Source of the DNA: VFJQ01 sp044226525
GTDB lineage: Bacteria > Verrucomicrobiota > Verrucomicrobiia > Chthoniobacterales > Chthoniobacteraceae
Assembly: GCA_044226525.1 (NCBI GenBank)
Contig: JBGAGV010000018.1
Span: forward strand, 113,409-177,408
Direction: 5' to 3'
DNA: 64,000 nucleotides
Under the pieces are notes generated by a model. That model made no database searches, was not told the origin of the DNA, and saw nothing but the letters and a program-made list of their open reading frames with translations. This document shows, one piece after another, positions 55,704-62,857 of the stretch. A program made the translations under genes and the position numbers. Each line of letters starts with the position of its first letter. Within the stretch, counting starts at the first letter, position 1.

Positions 55704-56183
55704 ATGAAACAGGCTTTTCTTCCTGCCATGGTTTTCATCGACTACGTCGTTCTACCGGTCACGGGCCAGGAAGCACCAAAGTCGGTGCACGCGACGGCGG
55801 CAGAATTGGAGACCGCCCGCCAGAATGGGGCAGCGGCTGCGGTGGCCGATGCGAAGGCTGGCGACTTTGGTTTGTGGAAAGTGCCCGATTTTCCGTGGGG
55901 AAACGAGTGGGACGAACTTGCGAGCAAGCGAGGCCTCAATCTTCGAAAAATGACGTGCCGTCCTTTTGGAGAAGCAGAACGCGTATGCTTGGACGCGGAA
56001 ACAAGCGCCTACGACGAAGCCATGCTCCGGGAGATCAAACGCCATTTTGGCGACGATTTTCTCACGCGGCTCCGCGAGGAAGCAAAAGCCCTCTATGAAG
56101 CGAAAGTCGCTCGCATCTCCAATACGACAAAGCCGAGCACACCTAAGGTGCGCTCGGCTAAGTCGAAAAAGCGAAGCTCTTAG
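55704..56183 (+). CDS. Hypothetical protein
   Basis: 159 residues; GGAGGA lies upstream, about 11 bases before the ATG, a plausible ribosome binding site. The first 30 residues (MKQAFLPAMVFIDYVVLPVT) are hydrophobic and signal-like or a strand; the middle is soluble (GLWKVPDFPWGNEWDELASK); the C-terminus is strongly basic (PSTPKVRSAKSKKRSS). No family recognised. Its last codons hold an almost perfect palindrome that probably ends transcription of the convergent ahcY gene. Confidence 0.55.
   Translation: MKQAFLPAMVFIDYVVLPVTGQEAPKSVHATAAELETARQNGAAAAVADAKAGDFGLWKVPDFPWGNEWDELASKRGLNLRKMTCRPFGEAERVCLDAETSAYDEAMLREIKRHFGDDFLTRLREEAKALYEAKVARISNTTKPSTPKVRSAKSKKRSS
56131..56159 (-). terminator. 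Palindrome, likely terminator of ahcY
   Basis: 29 bases, symmetrical around 56145: outer arms AGCCGAGC and GCTCGGCT, inner arms CACCT and AGGTG, one A/C mismatch. It starts 21 bases after the ahcY stop codon. The following T-stretch on the minus strand (TTTGTCGTATT) is weak. It lies within the end of the convergent gene at 55704. Confidence 0.5.
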
Positions 56184-57610
56184 TAGCGGTAGTGCGCCGG
56201 CTTATACGGGCCTTCGATCGGCACGTCGAGGTAGGCAGCCTGCTTGGCGGTGAGCGTGGTGAGTTTCACGCCGATCTTCGCGAGGTGCAGGCGGGCGACT
56301 TCTTCGTCGAGCTTCTTCGGCAGAACATAGACGGCCGGTTTGTAGGTGTCCTTGTTCTTCCACAGATCGAGCTGCGCCAGCGTCTGGTTGCTGAAGCTGT
56401 TGCTCATCACGAAGCTCGGGTGGCCGGTGGCGCAGCCGAGATTCACGAGGCGTCCTTCGGCGAGCAGGTAGATGCTCTGGCCGGTCGGGAAGGTGTATTT
56501 ATCCACCTGCGGCTTGATATTCAGGTGCTTGATGCCGGGATAGTTCACCAGCTTATCGACCTGAATCTCGTTGTCGAAGTGGCCGATGTTGCAGACCACC
56601 GCCTGGTCCTTCATGCGGGCCATGTGCTCGATGGTGATAACATCCACGTTGCCCGTGGTGGTCACATAGATATCGCCGCGGCCAAGGGTCTCCTCAACGG
56701 TGGTCACTTCATAACCCTCCATCGACGCCTGGAGCGCATTGATCGGATCGATCTCGGTGACGATGACGCGGGCGCCCTGGCCACGGAGCGACTGCGCGCA
56801 GCCCTTGCCCACGTCGCCGTAACCGATGACCACGGCGACCTTGCCGGAGATCATGACGTCGAGCGCGCGATTGAGGCCATCGACCAGCGAGTGGCGGCAG
56901 CCGTAGAGGTTGTCGAACTTCGACTTCGTCACCGAGTCGTTCACGTTGAACGCCGGGACGAGCAGCTTGCCGAGTTCCTGCAGCTTGTAGAGGCGATGCA
57001 CGCCGGTGGTGGTCTCTTCCGAGACGCCGCGCCAATCCTTCACCAGCTCGTGGAAGATGTAGGGATTCTCGGCGTGGATCTTCTTGAGCAGGTCCTTGAT
57101 CACCTTCTCTTCGTGCGAGCCGCTCTCGCTATCGACCCACTTGTCGCCTTCTTCGAGTTCGTAACCTTTGTGAAGGAAGAGCGTCACGTCGCCGCCGTCA
57201 TCGACGACGAGCTGCGGGCCTTTGCCTTCGGGATTCACGATCGCCTTCCAGGTGCAGTCCCAGTATTCTTCGAGCGTCTCGCCCTTCCAGGCGAAGACCG
57301 GCACCCCGGCCTGCGCAATGGCGGCCGCGGCGTGATCCTGCGTGGAGAAAATGTTGCAGCTCGCCCAGCGCACCGTGGCGCCGAGGGCGACGAGCGTCTC
57401 GATGAGCACCGCCGTCTGGATGGTCATGTGCAGCGACCCGGTGATGCGCACCCCCGCGAGCGGCTTTTCCTTCGCGTATTTTTCGCGAATGGACATGAGG
57501 CCCGGCATTTCCTGCTCGGCGATGTCGATTTCTTTGCGGCCCCAATCGGCGAGCGAAAGGTCGCGAACGGCGAAGTCGCCGGTGGTCTTGGTGAGAGTAG
57601 CGGTGCTCAT
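56180..57610 (-). CDS. ahcY: Adenosylhomocysteinase
   Basis: 476 residues. MSTATLTKTTGDFAVRDLSL precedes the substrate-binding halves (GVRITGSLHMTIQTAVLIET, VFAWKGETLEEYWDCTWKAI) and the NAD domain (VAVVIGYGDVGKGCAQSLRG), ending in the conserved PYKPAHYRY. It splits S-adenosylhomocysteine to adenosine and homocysteine, relieving methyltransferase inhibition. Sole gene of its unit. The leader upstream holds a promoter-like pair, a palindrome and a hairpin with a T-run, so it is likely regulated. Confidence 0.96.
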   Translation of the reverse strand: MSTATLTKTTGDFAVRDLSLADWGRKEIDIAEQEMPGLMSIREKYAKEKPLAGVRITGSLHMTIQTAVLIETLVALGATVRWASCNIFSTQDHAAAAIAQAGVPVFAWKGETLEEYWDCTWKAIVNPEGKGPQLVVDDGGDVTLFLHKGYELEEGDKWVDSESGSHEEKVIKDLLKKIHAENPYIFHELVKDWRGVSEETTTGVHRLYKLQELGKLLVPAFNVNDSVTKSKFDNLYGCRHSLVDGLNRALDVMISGKVAVVIGYGDVGKGCAQSLRGQGARVIVTEIDPINALQASMEGYEVTTVEETLGRGDIYVTTTGNVDVITIEHMARMKDQAVVCNIGHFDNEIQVDKLVNYPGIKHLNIKPQVDKYTFPTGQSIYLLAEGRLVNLGCATGHPSFVMSNSFSNQTLAQLDLWKNKDTYKPAVYVLPKKLDEEVARLHLAKIGVKLTTLTAKQAAYLDVPIEGPYKPAHYRY

Positions 57611-57639
57611 GTGCGAGGTAGTGGTGTGAGGTGGTGAGG

Positions 57640-57670
57640 AAAAAGACGATGCGCCACATATCGACGCATC
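57640..57670 (-). promoter_or_regulatory. Hairpin with T-run in ahcY leader (candidate attenuator)
   Basis: Minus strand: GATGCG (57665-57670) pairs with CGCATC (57648-57653) around a loop of 11 bases, then TTTTT at 57640-57644 (with GTC between). This is the shape of a rho-independent terminator inside the leader, about 30 bases before the start codon. Confidence 0.4.
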
Positions 57671-57686
57671 TTGATGGGATGATATG
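57657..57686 (-). promoter_or_regulatory. 30-base interrupted palindrome upstream of ahcY (candidate operator)
   Basis: Arms CATATC and GATATG lie at the ends, CATC and GATG at the centre, all symmetrical about the same point. It overlaps the expected -10 region of the ahcY promoter. Its position fits a repressor responding to S-adenosylhomocysteine, but no regulator gene is nearby. Confidence 0.5.
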
Positions 57687-57710
57687 TATTCGCCCCATTG
57701 TGGTCGTCAA
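57681..57710 (-). promoter_or_regulatory. Candidate ahcY promoter
   Basis: Minus strand TTGACG at 57705-57710 as -35, and a poor -10 (TACATA or ACATAT, 16-17 bases on). The -10 part overlaps the palindrome at 57657-57686. Confidence 0.35.
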
Positions 57711-57776
57711 CTCCATTTCCCCAACGCAAGAGGGAAGGGCCGATTGCTGATTATTTTCTGGAATGCCGCGATTGAG

Positions 57777-57863
57777 AAATAGTGTGTTTATTGTGTCTGT
57801 TGGGGAGGAGGGTTGATGGTTGAGAGTTGATGGTTTTGAGAATGCACGCTGCGCGTGGGTGGG
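57777..57863 (+). repeat. Interspersed repeat family A, copy 2
   Basis: 27 bases from 57777 are identical to 1713-1739. The following stretch has GTTGATGG twice (GGTTGATGGTTGAGAGTTGA) and ends with the GC-rich GCACGCTGCGCGTGGG, as in copy 1. Lies between ahcY's upstream region and a gp27-like gene. Confidence 0.75.
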
Positions 57864-57896
57864 GTCGTGGCCGGCGGGTCGCCGGCGCTCCATGAG

Positions 57897-58646
57897 TCAG
57901 AGGAGTTTGGCGGCTTCTTCGATCTGGCGGAGGACTTCGGGGGTGAGGCCGGTGGGTTTGCGTGGGGGCTGATGGGCGCGTTCGTAGCGCAGCTTGGAAT
58001 CCTCGAAGCGGTCGCGAGCGAGTTGGAGGGACTTCTCGCGCAGGGCGACGGTTTGGGTCCATTGACGTTCCCGCTGGCGCTGGCGCCAGGTGTCCCGGGC
58101 GGATTGCAGATCGAGGCGGCGCTGGCGATCCACGGCGGCGGTGGCCAGGGCGAGCAGGCGGGCGTTGCGCTCGGCCAGCGCGAGGTCGAGGAGCAGCTTC
58201 TGGGCAGAGGCGTGGGCGCGGGCGATTTCGGCGGGGTCGAGGTCGATCAGCTCTTCGCTGTCGCGGGCCTGCTCGAGGAGTTCGCGCAGTTGGAACCAGG
58301 CGCAGAACCGGCGCAGGGAAGTGATCGCGACCTCGATGCCTTCGGTGGCGAGTTGTTCCCGGGCAAAGGCGACCCCGCCGCGTCCCGAGCCCGAACCGTC
58401 GCGGCCCGCTTCGCACCAGGCCATGATTTCTTCCTGTCTGGCCCGAGGCAGATTTTTGAGCACACAATCGGAGCGGACCTTGCGGCCCGTGAGCAGAGCG
58501 ATGCTGCCGGCGTCCGCCGCCAGCCCAAGCGGATGCGGTGGATGGAGCGGATCAGGGGGATCTTTTTTCACCGAACGTTTCGAGCGCTGCGGAGCCGAGG
58601 AGACCGCGCCTTCGGAAGGAGGACAAGACCGCGTGAGTGTTTTCAT
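57897..58646 (-). CDS. Mu gp27/DUF3486-like protein (start uncertain)
   Basis: Up to 249 residues. The core SDCVLKNLPRARQEEIMAWCE and FAREQLATEGIEVAITSLRRFCAWFQ resembles the DUF3486/Mu gp27-type helix-turn-helix arrangement, followed by a long, Gln/Arg/Ala-rich helical region (about 130-225) and TPEVLRQIEEAAKLL. The first 45 or so residues are Pro/Ser/Arg-rich and look repeat-derived, so the true start may be later. Phage-like but with no phage genes beside it. Function unknown. Confidence 0.5.
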   Translation of the reverse strand: MKTLTRSCPPSEGAVSSAPQRSKRSVKKDPPDPLHPPHPLGLAADAGSIALLTGRKVRSDCVLKNLPRARQEEIMAWCEAGRDGSGSGRGGVAFAREQLATEGIEVAITSLRRFCAWFQLRELLEQARDSEELIDLDPAEIARAHASAQKLLLDLALAERNARLLALATAAVDRQRRLDLQSARDTWRQRQRERQWTQTVALREKSLQLARDRFEDSKLRYERAHQPPRKPTGLTPEVLRQIEEAAKLL

Positions 58647-58682
58647 AGACGCCTAATTTCGCCTCCGACCCGAATTTGCGCG

Positions 58683-58714
58683 AACCGTCCATCCCCTCCA
58701 TTCCGTGGGTTCCG
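58683..58714 (-). repeat. Short G/A-rich interspersed repeat, copy 2
   Basis: Minus strand CGGAACCCACGGAATGGA followed by GGGGATGGACGG, matching 1919-1956 with three or so changes. Confidence 0.55.
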
Positions 58715-58982
58715 GTTTCATTTTTGGTTAACCGGGGGACGGTATCGGAACCGCCAAGGCGCCAAGGGGGGAAGGGTCGCTTCCGGCCCACGTCTTGACC
58801 ATTGTTCTCATACAGACCCTGCGTGCCGGACGCGCGGCCTCCGAGCCGCAGATCAAAGTGCTCGTGAAAGGCGGGCGCGCCCTCACGCCTTCGTTCCCCA
58901 ATGTTTCGCAGGTTCTGAAGATCGGAACCGCTCTGCCGTTTGCTCAGGGATGATCGGAATTCTCCTGCTGGCAAGTTCCTCC

Positions 58983-59012
58983 CATTCAAGATTATCCTCC
59001 TGACCCCTTTTC
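58983..59012 (-). repeat. REP-like element
   Basis: Minus strand: AAAAGGGGTCAGGAGGATAA then TCTTGAATG. TCAGGA and TCTTGA can pair (one G-T pair) as a small hairpin after the AAGGGG guide, the organisation expected of REP sequences. Confidence 0.65.
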
Positions 59013-59392
59013 TCAACTTCAACGACGCTTTAGAGGTTGCCCGAGGCAACGCCCAAACCCGCGAGGATTGCCGTCCTCAGCAGCGCCGCGCTGCACCGCC
59101 GCCACGCTTCGAGCTTGGTCCGCTTTTCGGCGCCGTCATTGCGGCAGCGAGTCAGTCCGGCTACGACAGCTCTGATATCGTTGTCGCCTTCAACGACGCA
59201 CTTGACGAACACGACAGCAAAGATACCTCCTGAACCTACTGAGCGAAGGGGGGCAGTGAGCGGCGCGGGTTAAGATAAAAGTATTAAATACCTCCATCTT
59301 CAATGAAGTCCGAACTTCGTATTTCAGATTTCTGGCCTAACCCAAATGGCGTTCTCCTACCCCTTCCGCATTCACACTGAGGAACCAAGCCA

Positions 59393-59929
59393 ATGAACGA
59401 ACTTAACCGAGAGAACTTCCCGATCCTCATGGCTGCTTTCATAGAGCAGCACGAGCTTCCCGTCAGGCGCATTGCCGGTGCAATTACGTGTTCCGAGTCT
59501 TCGCTCGATCGACTGCTGGCTAGTATCACGTTGGCGTCAGACGAGATGCTCCGGCAGGGTGCCATTCTCATAGAACTTGGTTTCGACCGCTACTCCAAGC
59601 TTACTGAAGCCGAGCGCGAGAAGTTATCAGACGCCCTCGGAGCTATCGGCGGAGGCACAATCGGCTTTGGCTCCGTTACCGCTGCCGTCGGGGCAATGGG
59701 TTCTGTGGCCGGTCTTTCTGCAGCAGGTATTTCTTCTGGCTTGGCAGCCATGGGCGCACTCGTCGGCGGTGGCATGGCCGCCGGCGTAGCCGTTGCTGCT
59801 GCAATCCCAATTGCGGCGGCAGGCATTGGCTACGGCATCATTAGAGCCGTCAAATACTTCGTCAGCGAAAGGCAACTCGACGCAGACGCGCTTGACCCGA
59901 AATGGGAGCTTCCAAAGGACTCCAAATGA
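59393..59929 (+). CDS. Hypothetical protein with glycine-zipper membrane segment
   Basis: 178 residues; GAGGA is nine bases before the ATG. The first 85 residues are helical and soluble (RRIAGAITCSESSLDRLLAS looks like a helix-turn-helix). Residues 86-155 are almost only Gly, Ala, Ser, Val, Ile and Met, for example GAIGGGTIGFGSVTAAVGAM and GLAAMGALVGGGMAAGVAVA, giving two or three glycine-zipper membrane spans with GxxxG spacing. A charged tail follows. Such regions occur in pore-forming and membrane-damaging proteins. Family not identified. A short frame starts in overlap with its stop (ATGA). Confidence 0.65.
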   Translation: MNELNRENFPILMAAFIEQHELPVRRIAGAITCSESSLDRLLASITLASDEMLRQGAILIELGFDRYSKLTEAEREKLSDALGAIGGGTIGFGSVTAAVGAMGSVAGLSAAGISSGLAAMGALVGGGMAAGVAVAAAIPIAAAGIGYGIIRAVKYFVSERQLDADALDPKWELPKDSK

Positions 59930-60183
59930 ACGAAACGGCTCCCCCGCGGGAAGGGGCGGGAGGGAGCAAAAGGGGGCAGGAGAATCTCCTGACCCCTTTC
60001 TCTTTCTTGCTCACGGGCGTCGCAAATCGCTCGATCGGGCTGAGTAGCGCCGCTACCGACTTAATAAGGATGAACACTGTTGGCATTGCCACCGCGTTGG
60101 GTGCCACCCAGGGCCCGTCCCTTCCGCCAGATCCTCCGGCAAGCCACCGCCTCACAACGCTCGCTGACTTGTTCTCGGATTAA
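59926..60183 (+). CDS. Short frame, possible small gene disrupted by a REP palindrome
   Basis: 85 residues starting at an ATG that overlaps the preceding stop as ATGA. Codons 11-26 are read from the REP palindrome at 59969-59999, so that stretch (KRGQENLLTPFS) is not ancestral. The C-terminal half (MNTVGIATALGATQGPSLPP to LADLFSD) has coding-like composition. It may be the remains of a gene into which the element inserted. Low confidence. Confidence 0.3.
   Translation: MNETAPPREGAGGSKRGQENLLTPFSFLLTGVANRSIGLSSAATDLIRMNTVGIATALGATQGPSLPPDPPASHRLTTLADLFSD
59969..59999. repeat. REP-like palindrome, 31 bases
   Basis: Nearly perfect palindrome centred on 59984, with arms AAAGGGG..CAGGAGA and TCTCCTG..CCCCTTT and a single G/A mismatch. 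It shares the AAAGGGG guide and CAGGAG core of the other REP-like elements in the region but is a head-to-head pair. Confidence 0.65.
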
Positions 60184-60287
60184 GTCGCGCCACCGCGGAA
60201 AAGGCCGCAGGAAATTTGCGGTCCCGTTTTGTTGACGTCGCGGAAAGAAATCGCCGATCCGGTCGAAGCGTGCCACAACTGGCCGCG

Positions 60288-60854
60288 ATGACATGGCGCG
60301 AAATCATCATTAGCAGCGGCTTTATTGGCTTACTGAAATTGGCAGTCGATGCGATTCGCTTCGTCTGGCAGCGCTTCCGCAATAGAGTGACCTTGGACTA
60401 CTATATGAACTTTGCGGAGAGCGCCGATGATCCGCACGTCCTTGAGAAGTTTGCGTTCTTCGTCGTTCGCAACAAAACTGACAAGGAGGTCACTGTATCC
60501 GCATTGGTCATGGAGAACGGCTGGTGGTATCGGATTTTCCCGCGGGAATGGCGCGCTGAACTCGATCGAGGTTACTTTAAGGTTCCCGCTCGACGTGGTA
60601 TTCAGCTCAAACTTTACTGGCGACCGGGCAACCTTTTCGGGATCCAAAGCAAATTTTTCGGTGTTCATTTGAAAGGGGGGAGAACAGTTTGGCTAGCGTC
60701 ATCAAAACTCCGAAAACTGCGCGAGGAATTCACTGCTGATTTTCCAAACTGGCGCGACCAGCCGCTGAAGATCGAAGTCCTGCGCTACCGGGTTCGTGCA
60801 TCACCCAATGCGCTTCCAGACAGGAAGCCGAAGGGGTCAGGAGAAGAAGCTTGA
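60288..60854 (+). CDS. Hypothetical membrane-anchored protein with REP-derived tail
   Basis: 188 residues from the ATG at 60288. Residues 5-30 (REIIISSGFIGLLKLAVDAI) form a membrane anchor; the rest is soluble and beta-rich (RGYFKVPARRGIQLKLYWRP, FFGVHLKGGRTVWLASSKLR). The last residues KGSGEEA and the stop codon come from the REP-like element at 60831-60857, so the original C-terminus has probably been lost. No family recognised. Confidence 0.55.
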   Translation: MTWREIIISSGFIGLLKLAVDAIRFVWQRFRNRVTLDYYMNFAESADDPHVLEKFAFFVVRNKTDKEVTVSALVMENGWWYRIFPREWRAELDRGYFKVPARRGIQLKLYWRPGNLFGIQSKFFGVHLKGGRTVWLASSKLRKLREEFTADFPNWRDQPLKIEVLRYRVRASPNALPDRKPKGSGEEA

Positions 60855-60857
60855 ATG
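60831..60857 (+). repeat. REP-like element
   Basis: AAGGGGTCAGGAGAAGAAGC then TTGAATG. It supplies the end of the preceding reading frame. It faces the inverted copy at 60889-60920. Confidence 0.65.
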
Positions 60858-60888
60858 GCACAATGGGAACGGCTCGGCGTTGGAAACT

Positions 60889-60920
60889 GATTCAAGATTT
60901 TCCTCCCTTTTCTGCCCCTT
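60889..60920 (-). repeat. REP-like element, inverted
   Basis: Plus strand GATTCAAGATTTTCCTCCCT then TTTCTGCCCCTT; minus strand carries the AAGGGG guide and CTTGAATC end. With 60831-60857 it forms an inverted pair 31 bases apart (REPIN-like). Confidence 0.6.
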
Positions 60921-60982
60921 GGCCGTGATGCTGCCATGACGCATTGTTAAGCGGGGGGTGGCTGGCCTTTCTCGCAACTACC

Positions 60983-61387
60983 GTGGAATTCGATCCAAGT
61001 AATCTTTATGCCGACACCATCGGTCCGGTTTATCGCTCGGGACCGGGAGAGGTGTTTTTCGTCCGTCTCGAGGCATGCCCCGAGCCTGGCTCCGACGAGT
61101 TCGGCAGTTCCGGCGGTGCTTACGTCAACTGCTACATCGATGCCGACGATCTTCGGACAGCCGAACTACGCGCCGTCGCTCTCATCCAAGCGAACGGCTG
61201 GCAGCCGACGCGGTTCGATACCTGGCAGCTTACCTGCGCCGAGTGTGCATCTGCCAGCCGCGACCCTGAGGCTCCCGACGCAGCCTCACCGCGCGAGCTG
61301 GTGCAGCAGGCGCTTGCGGATGGCGAAGTGTGCGAGTTCTATTGCTGGCCCATCGATGCGCCGGATGCAGACGACTGCGACGGTTGA
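60983..61387 (+). CDS. Hypothetical acidic, cysteine-containing protein
   Basis: 134 residues from a GTG at 60983 (a TTG at 60944 is also possible). Beta-rich start (GPVYRSGPGEVFFVRLEACP), then YVNCYIDADDLRTAELRAVA, and TWQLTCAECASASRDPEAPD, with an acidic end. Cys residues at TCAEC and YC may bind metal or be structural. It reads like a small immunity- or housekeeping-type protein; no family recognised. It sits before another short hypothetical gene, both upstream of a transposable element. Confidence 0.5.
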   Translation: MEFDPSNLYADTIGPVYRSGPGEVFFVRLEACPEPGSDEFGSSGGAYVNCYIDADDLRTAELRAVALIQANGWQPTRFDTWQLTCAECASASRDPEAPDAASPRELVQQALADGEVCEFYCWPIDAPDADDCDG

Positions 61388-61445
61388 TGGATGGCCACCT
61401 TTCCACCTCGATCGCAAGATGAGTCTCGACACTTAACGCATCCAC

Positions 61446-61784
61446 ATGGGCGGCACGTATCAAACCGAGTTCGAGATTCCCACGGCTCGCTGCGAAGCGT
61501 TTTTTTCCGACATCCAGCGCGACGGCTTTCTTTGTCTGGAGCCGTTCGAGTTGGAGGTGGGAGAATGCCTCGCCCGCCTTGGCACCCCCGAGATGGGCGA
61601 TGGTGAGTTCCTACTCTGCTTTCTCGCGACGTCACCGGCATCAACCTTGCGGGGTGTGCATTTTCACTGGCACCGGCTCCGCGGCCCCGACGGGCAGCAG
61701 CTTGCGACGCGCCTCGCTGCGCGCGTCCAATCCATCGCGTTGCGTCACGGAGGGACTGTGGTGCGAGGCACTGGCATCCCGTAA
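61446..61784 (+). CDS. Hypothetical protein
   Basis: 112 residues from the ATG at 61446, 58 bases after the preceding gene. Sequence MGGTYQTEFEIPTARCEAFF and GVHFHWHRLRGPDGQQLATR suggests a compact alpha/beta protein. Regular coding character, no family recognised. The gene ends 56 bases before the left repeat of the transposon at 61841. Confidence 0.5.
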   Translation: MGGTYQTEFEIPTARCEAFFSDIQRDGFLCLEPFELEVGECLARLGTPEMGDGEFLLCFLATSPASTLRGVHFHWHRLRGPDGQQLATRLAARVQSIALRHGGTVVRGTGIP

Positions 61785-61840
61785 AGCCTCGTTCGCGTAG
61801 GCACCGGGAGTGAGGGTGGGCCGAGTTGCGCCTTTGTTGA

Positions 61841-61864
61841 AGGGGTCAACTCTTGACACTTGAC
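61841..61864 (+). repeat. Left terminal REP of the transposase element
   Basis: 24 bases, inverted copy at 62839-62862 without mismatch. Contains the hairpin GTCAACTCTTGAC. Confidence 0.85.
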
Positions 61865-61894
61865 AAACGGGCCGCCCTCAAGTGAAAAGCTGCG

Positions 61895-62857
61895 ATGGCT
61901 CGACCACTTCGAATCGAATACGAAGGAGCAATCTACCACGTGACCGCGCGAGGGAACGAGAGGAGGCGCATCTTTTTCAGCGACGCGGACCGGCGCCTGT
62001 TTCTACAGACGCTGGCTGAGGCGGTATCAATCCATGGATTGCGGGTGCATGCCTATTGTTTGATGGGTAATCATTATCACCTCGCCATCGGGACGCCGCG
62101 GGGGAATTTGAGCCGGGCGGTGGGATGGCTGCAAACGACCTACACGGTTCGATTCAACCATCGACATCGCCGCAGCGGCCACCTTTTCCAAGGGCGATTC
62201 AAGGCCCATGTGGTGGAGGCGGACGGATACGCGCCGGTGCTGGTGCGCTACATTCACCTGAATCCGGTGGCGGGACCACGGTCGCAAAAAGGCAGGCCGC
62301 TGCCGAAGGAAGGGTGGGCGAGGCTGCGGGAATTCAGGTGGAGCAGCCATCGAGCCTATGCGGGACAGGAGGAGGCGCCGGCTTGGCTGCGCCTGGACTG
62401 GCTGGGGCTGTTTGGCCGGCGGCGCCAGGAGGCGCACAAGGAATACCGCGCGAGGATTCGGGCCTGGTTTGAGGAGGGTGAAATTGAGTTGTCGTCGCTG
62501 GTGCGCGGTGGCCTCGCCCTGGGGGGTGAAGGGTTCCTGGCGCAGTTGCGTGAACGGATTCAGCAACGCGCGGGAGACGAAGAGTTGCGGTGGCTGGAAA
62601 GATATAGGAGCGACGACAAAACCGCAACAGCCGCAAAGCTGGCCAGTCAAGAAGCCGACCAGCGTTTGCAGGTGTGGCTTCGCGTGGGATGGGGAGGCGA
62701 GCGCGGCGTCGATGTGGCACGGGATTTCGGCTGGCGCGATGGCAGCGCCGTGACGCAAGTGATCAAACGCCTGCAAGCTAGGAGGCGGGAAGACCTCGCG
62801 CTGGATCAGAAAATGAGTGCCTATGAAAGACGGCTCGCGTCAAGTGTCAAGAGTTGA
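61895..62857 (+). CDS. REP-associated tyrosine transposase (Y1 HUH)
   Basis: 320 residues. MARPLRIEYEGAIYHVTARG is the standard RAYT opening; the HUH metal site is N-H-Y-H-L in CLMGNHYHLAIG; the catalytic Tyr lies in VRYIHLNPV; GHLFQGRFKAHVVEAD follows the family. Residues 190-320 form an extra domain with a helix-turn-helix-like DVARDFGWRDGSAVTQVIKR, probably for binding the repeat. It nicks single-stranded REP DNA and moves it. The final residues SSVKS and stop are encoded by the right repeat. Appears intact. Confidence 0.92.
   Translation: MARPLRIEYEGAIYHVTARGNERRRIFFSDADRRLFLQTLAEAVSIHGLRVHAYCLMGNHYHLAIGTPRGNLSRAVGWLQTTYTVRFNHRHRRSGHLFQGRFKAHVVEADGYAPVLVRYIHLNPVAGPRSQKGRPLPKEGWARLREFRWSSHRAYAGQEEAPAWLRLDWLGLFGRRRQEAHKEYRARIRAWFEEGEIELSSLVRGGLALGGEGFLAQLRERIQQRAGDEELRWLERYRSDDKTATAAKLASQEADQRLQVWLRVGWGGERGVDVARDFGWRDGSAVTQVIKRLQARRREDLALDQKMSAYERRLASSVKS

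Larger units (their letters stand above)
58647..59392. other. Non-coding stretch with repeats and possible gene debris
   Basis: 746 bases without a convincing gene. It contains the second copy of the short G/A-rich repeat (58683-58714), an AAGGCGCCAAGG stretch, and a REP-like element (58983-59012). A 52-codon frame at 58795-58953 is the only one with coding-like composition and could be debris. Several frames here are repeat readings. Confidence 0.6.

Noticed and set aside
58795..58953. 52-codon plus-strand frame (VLTIVLIQTLRAGRAASEPQ onward) considered as a gene fragment
   Set aside because: Coding-like composition but no start signal and no family recognised; listed only as possible debris in the gap.
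59037..59273. 78-codon frame in the repeat-rich gap
   Set aside because: Ser/Thr/Arg-rich low-complexity translation without ribosome binding site; likely chance.
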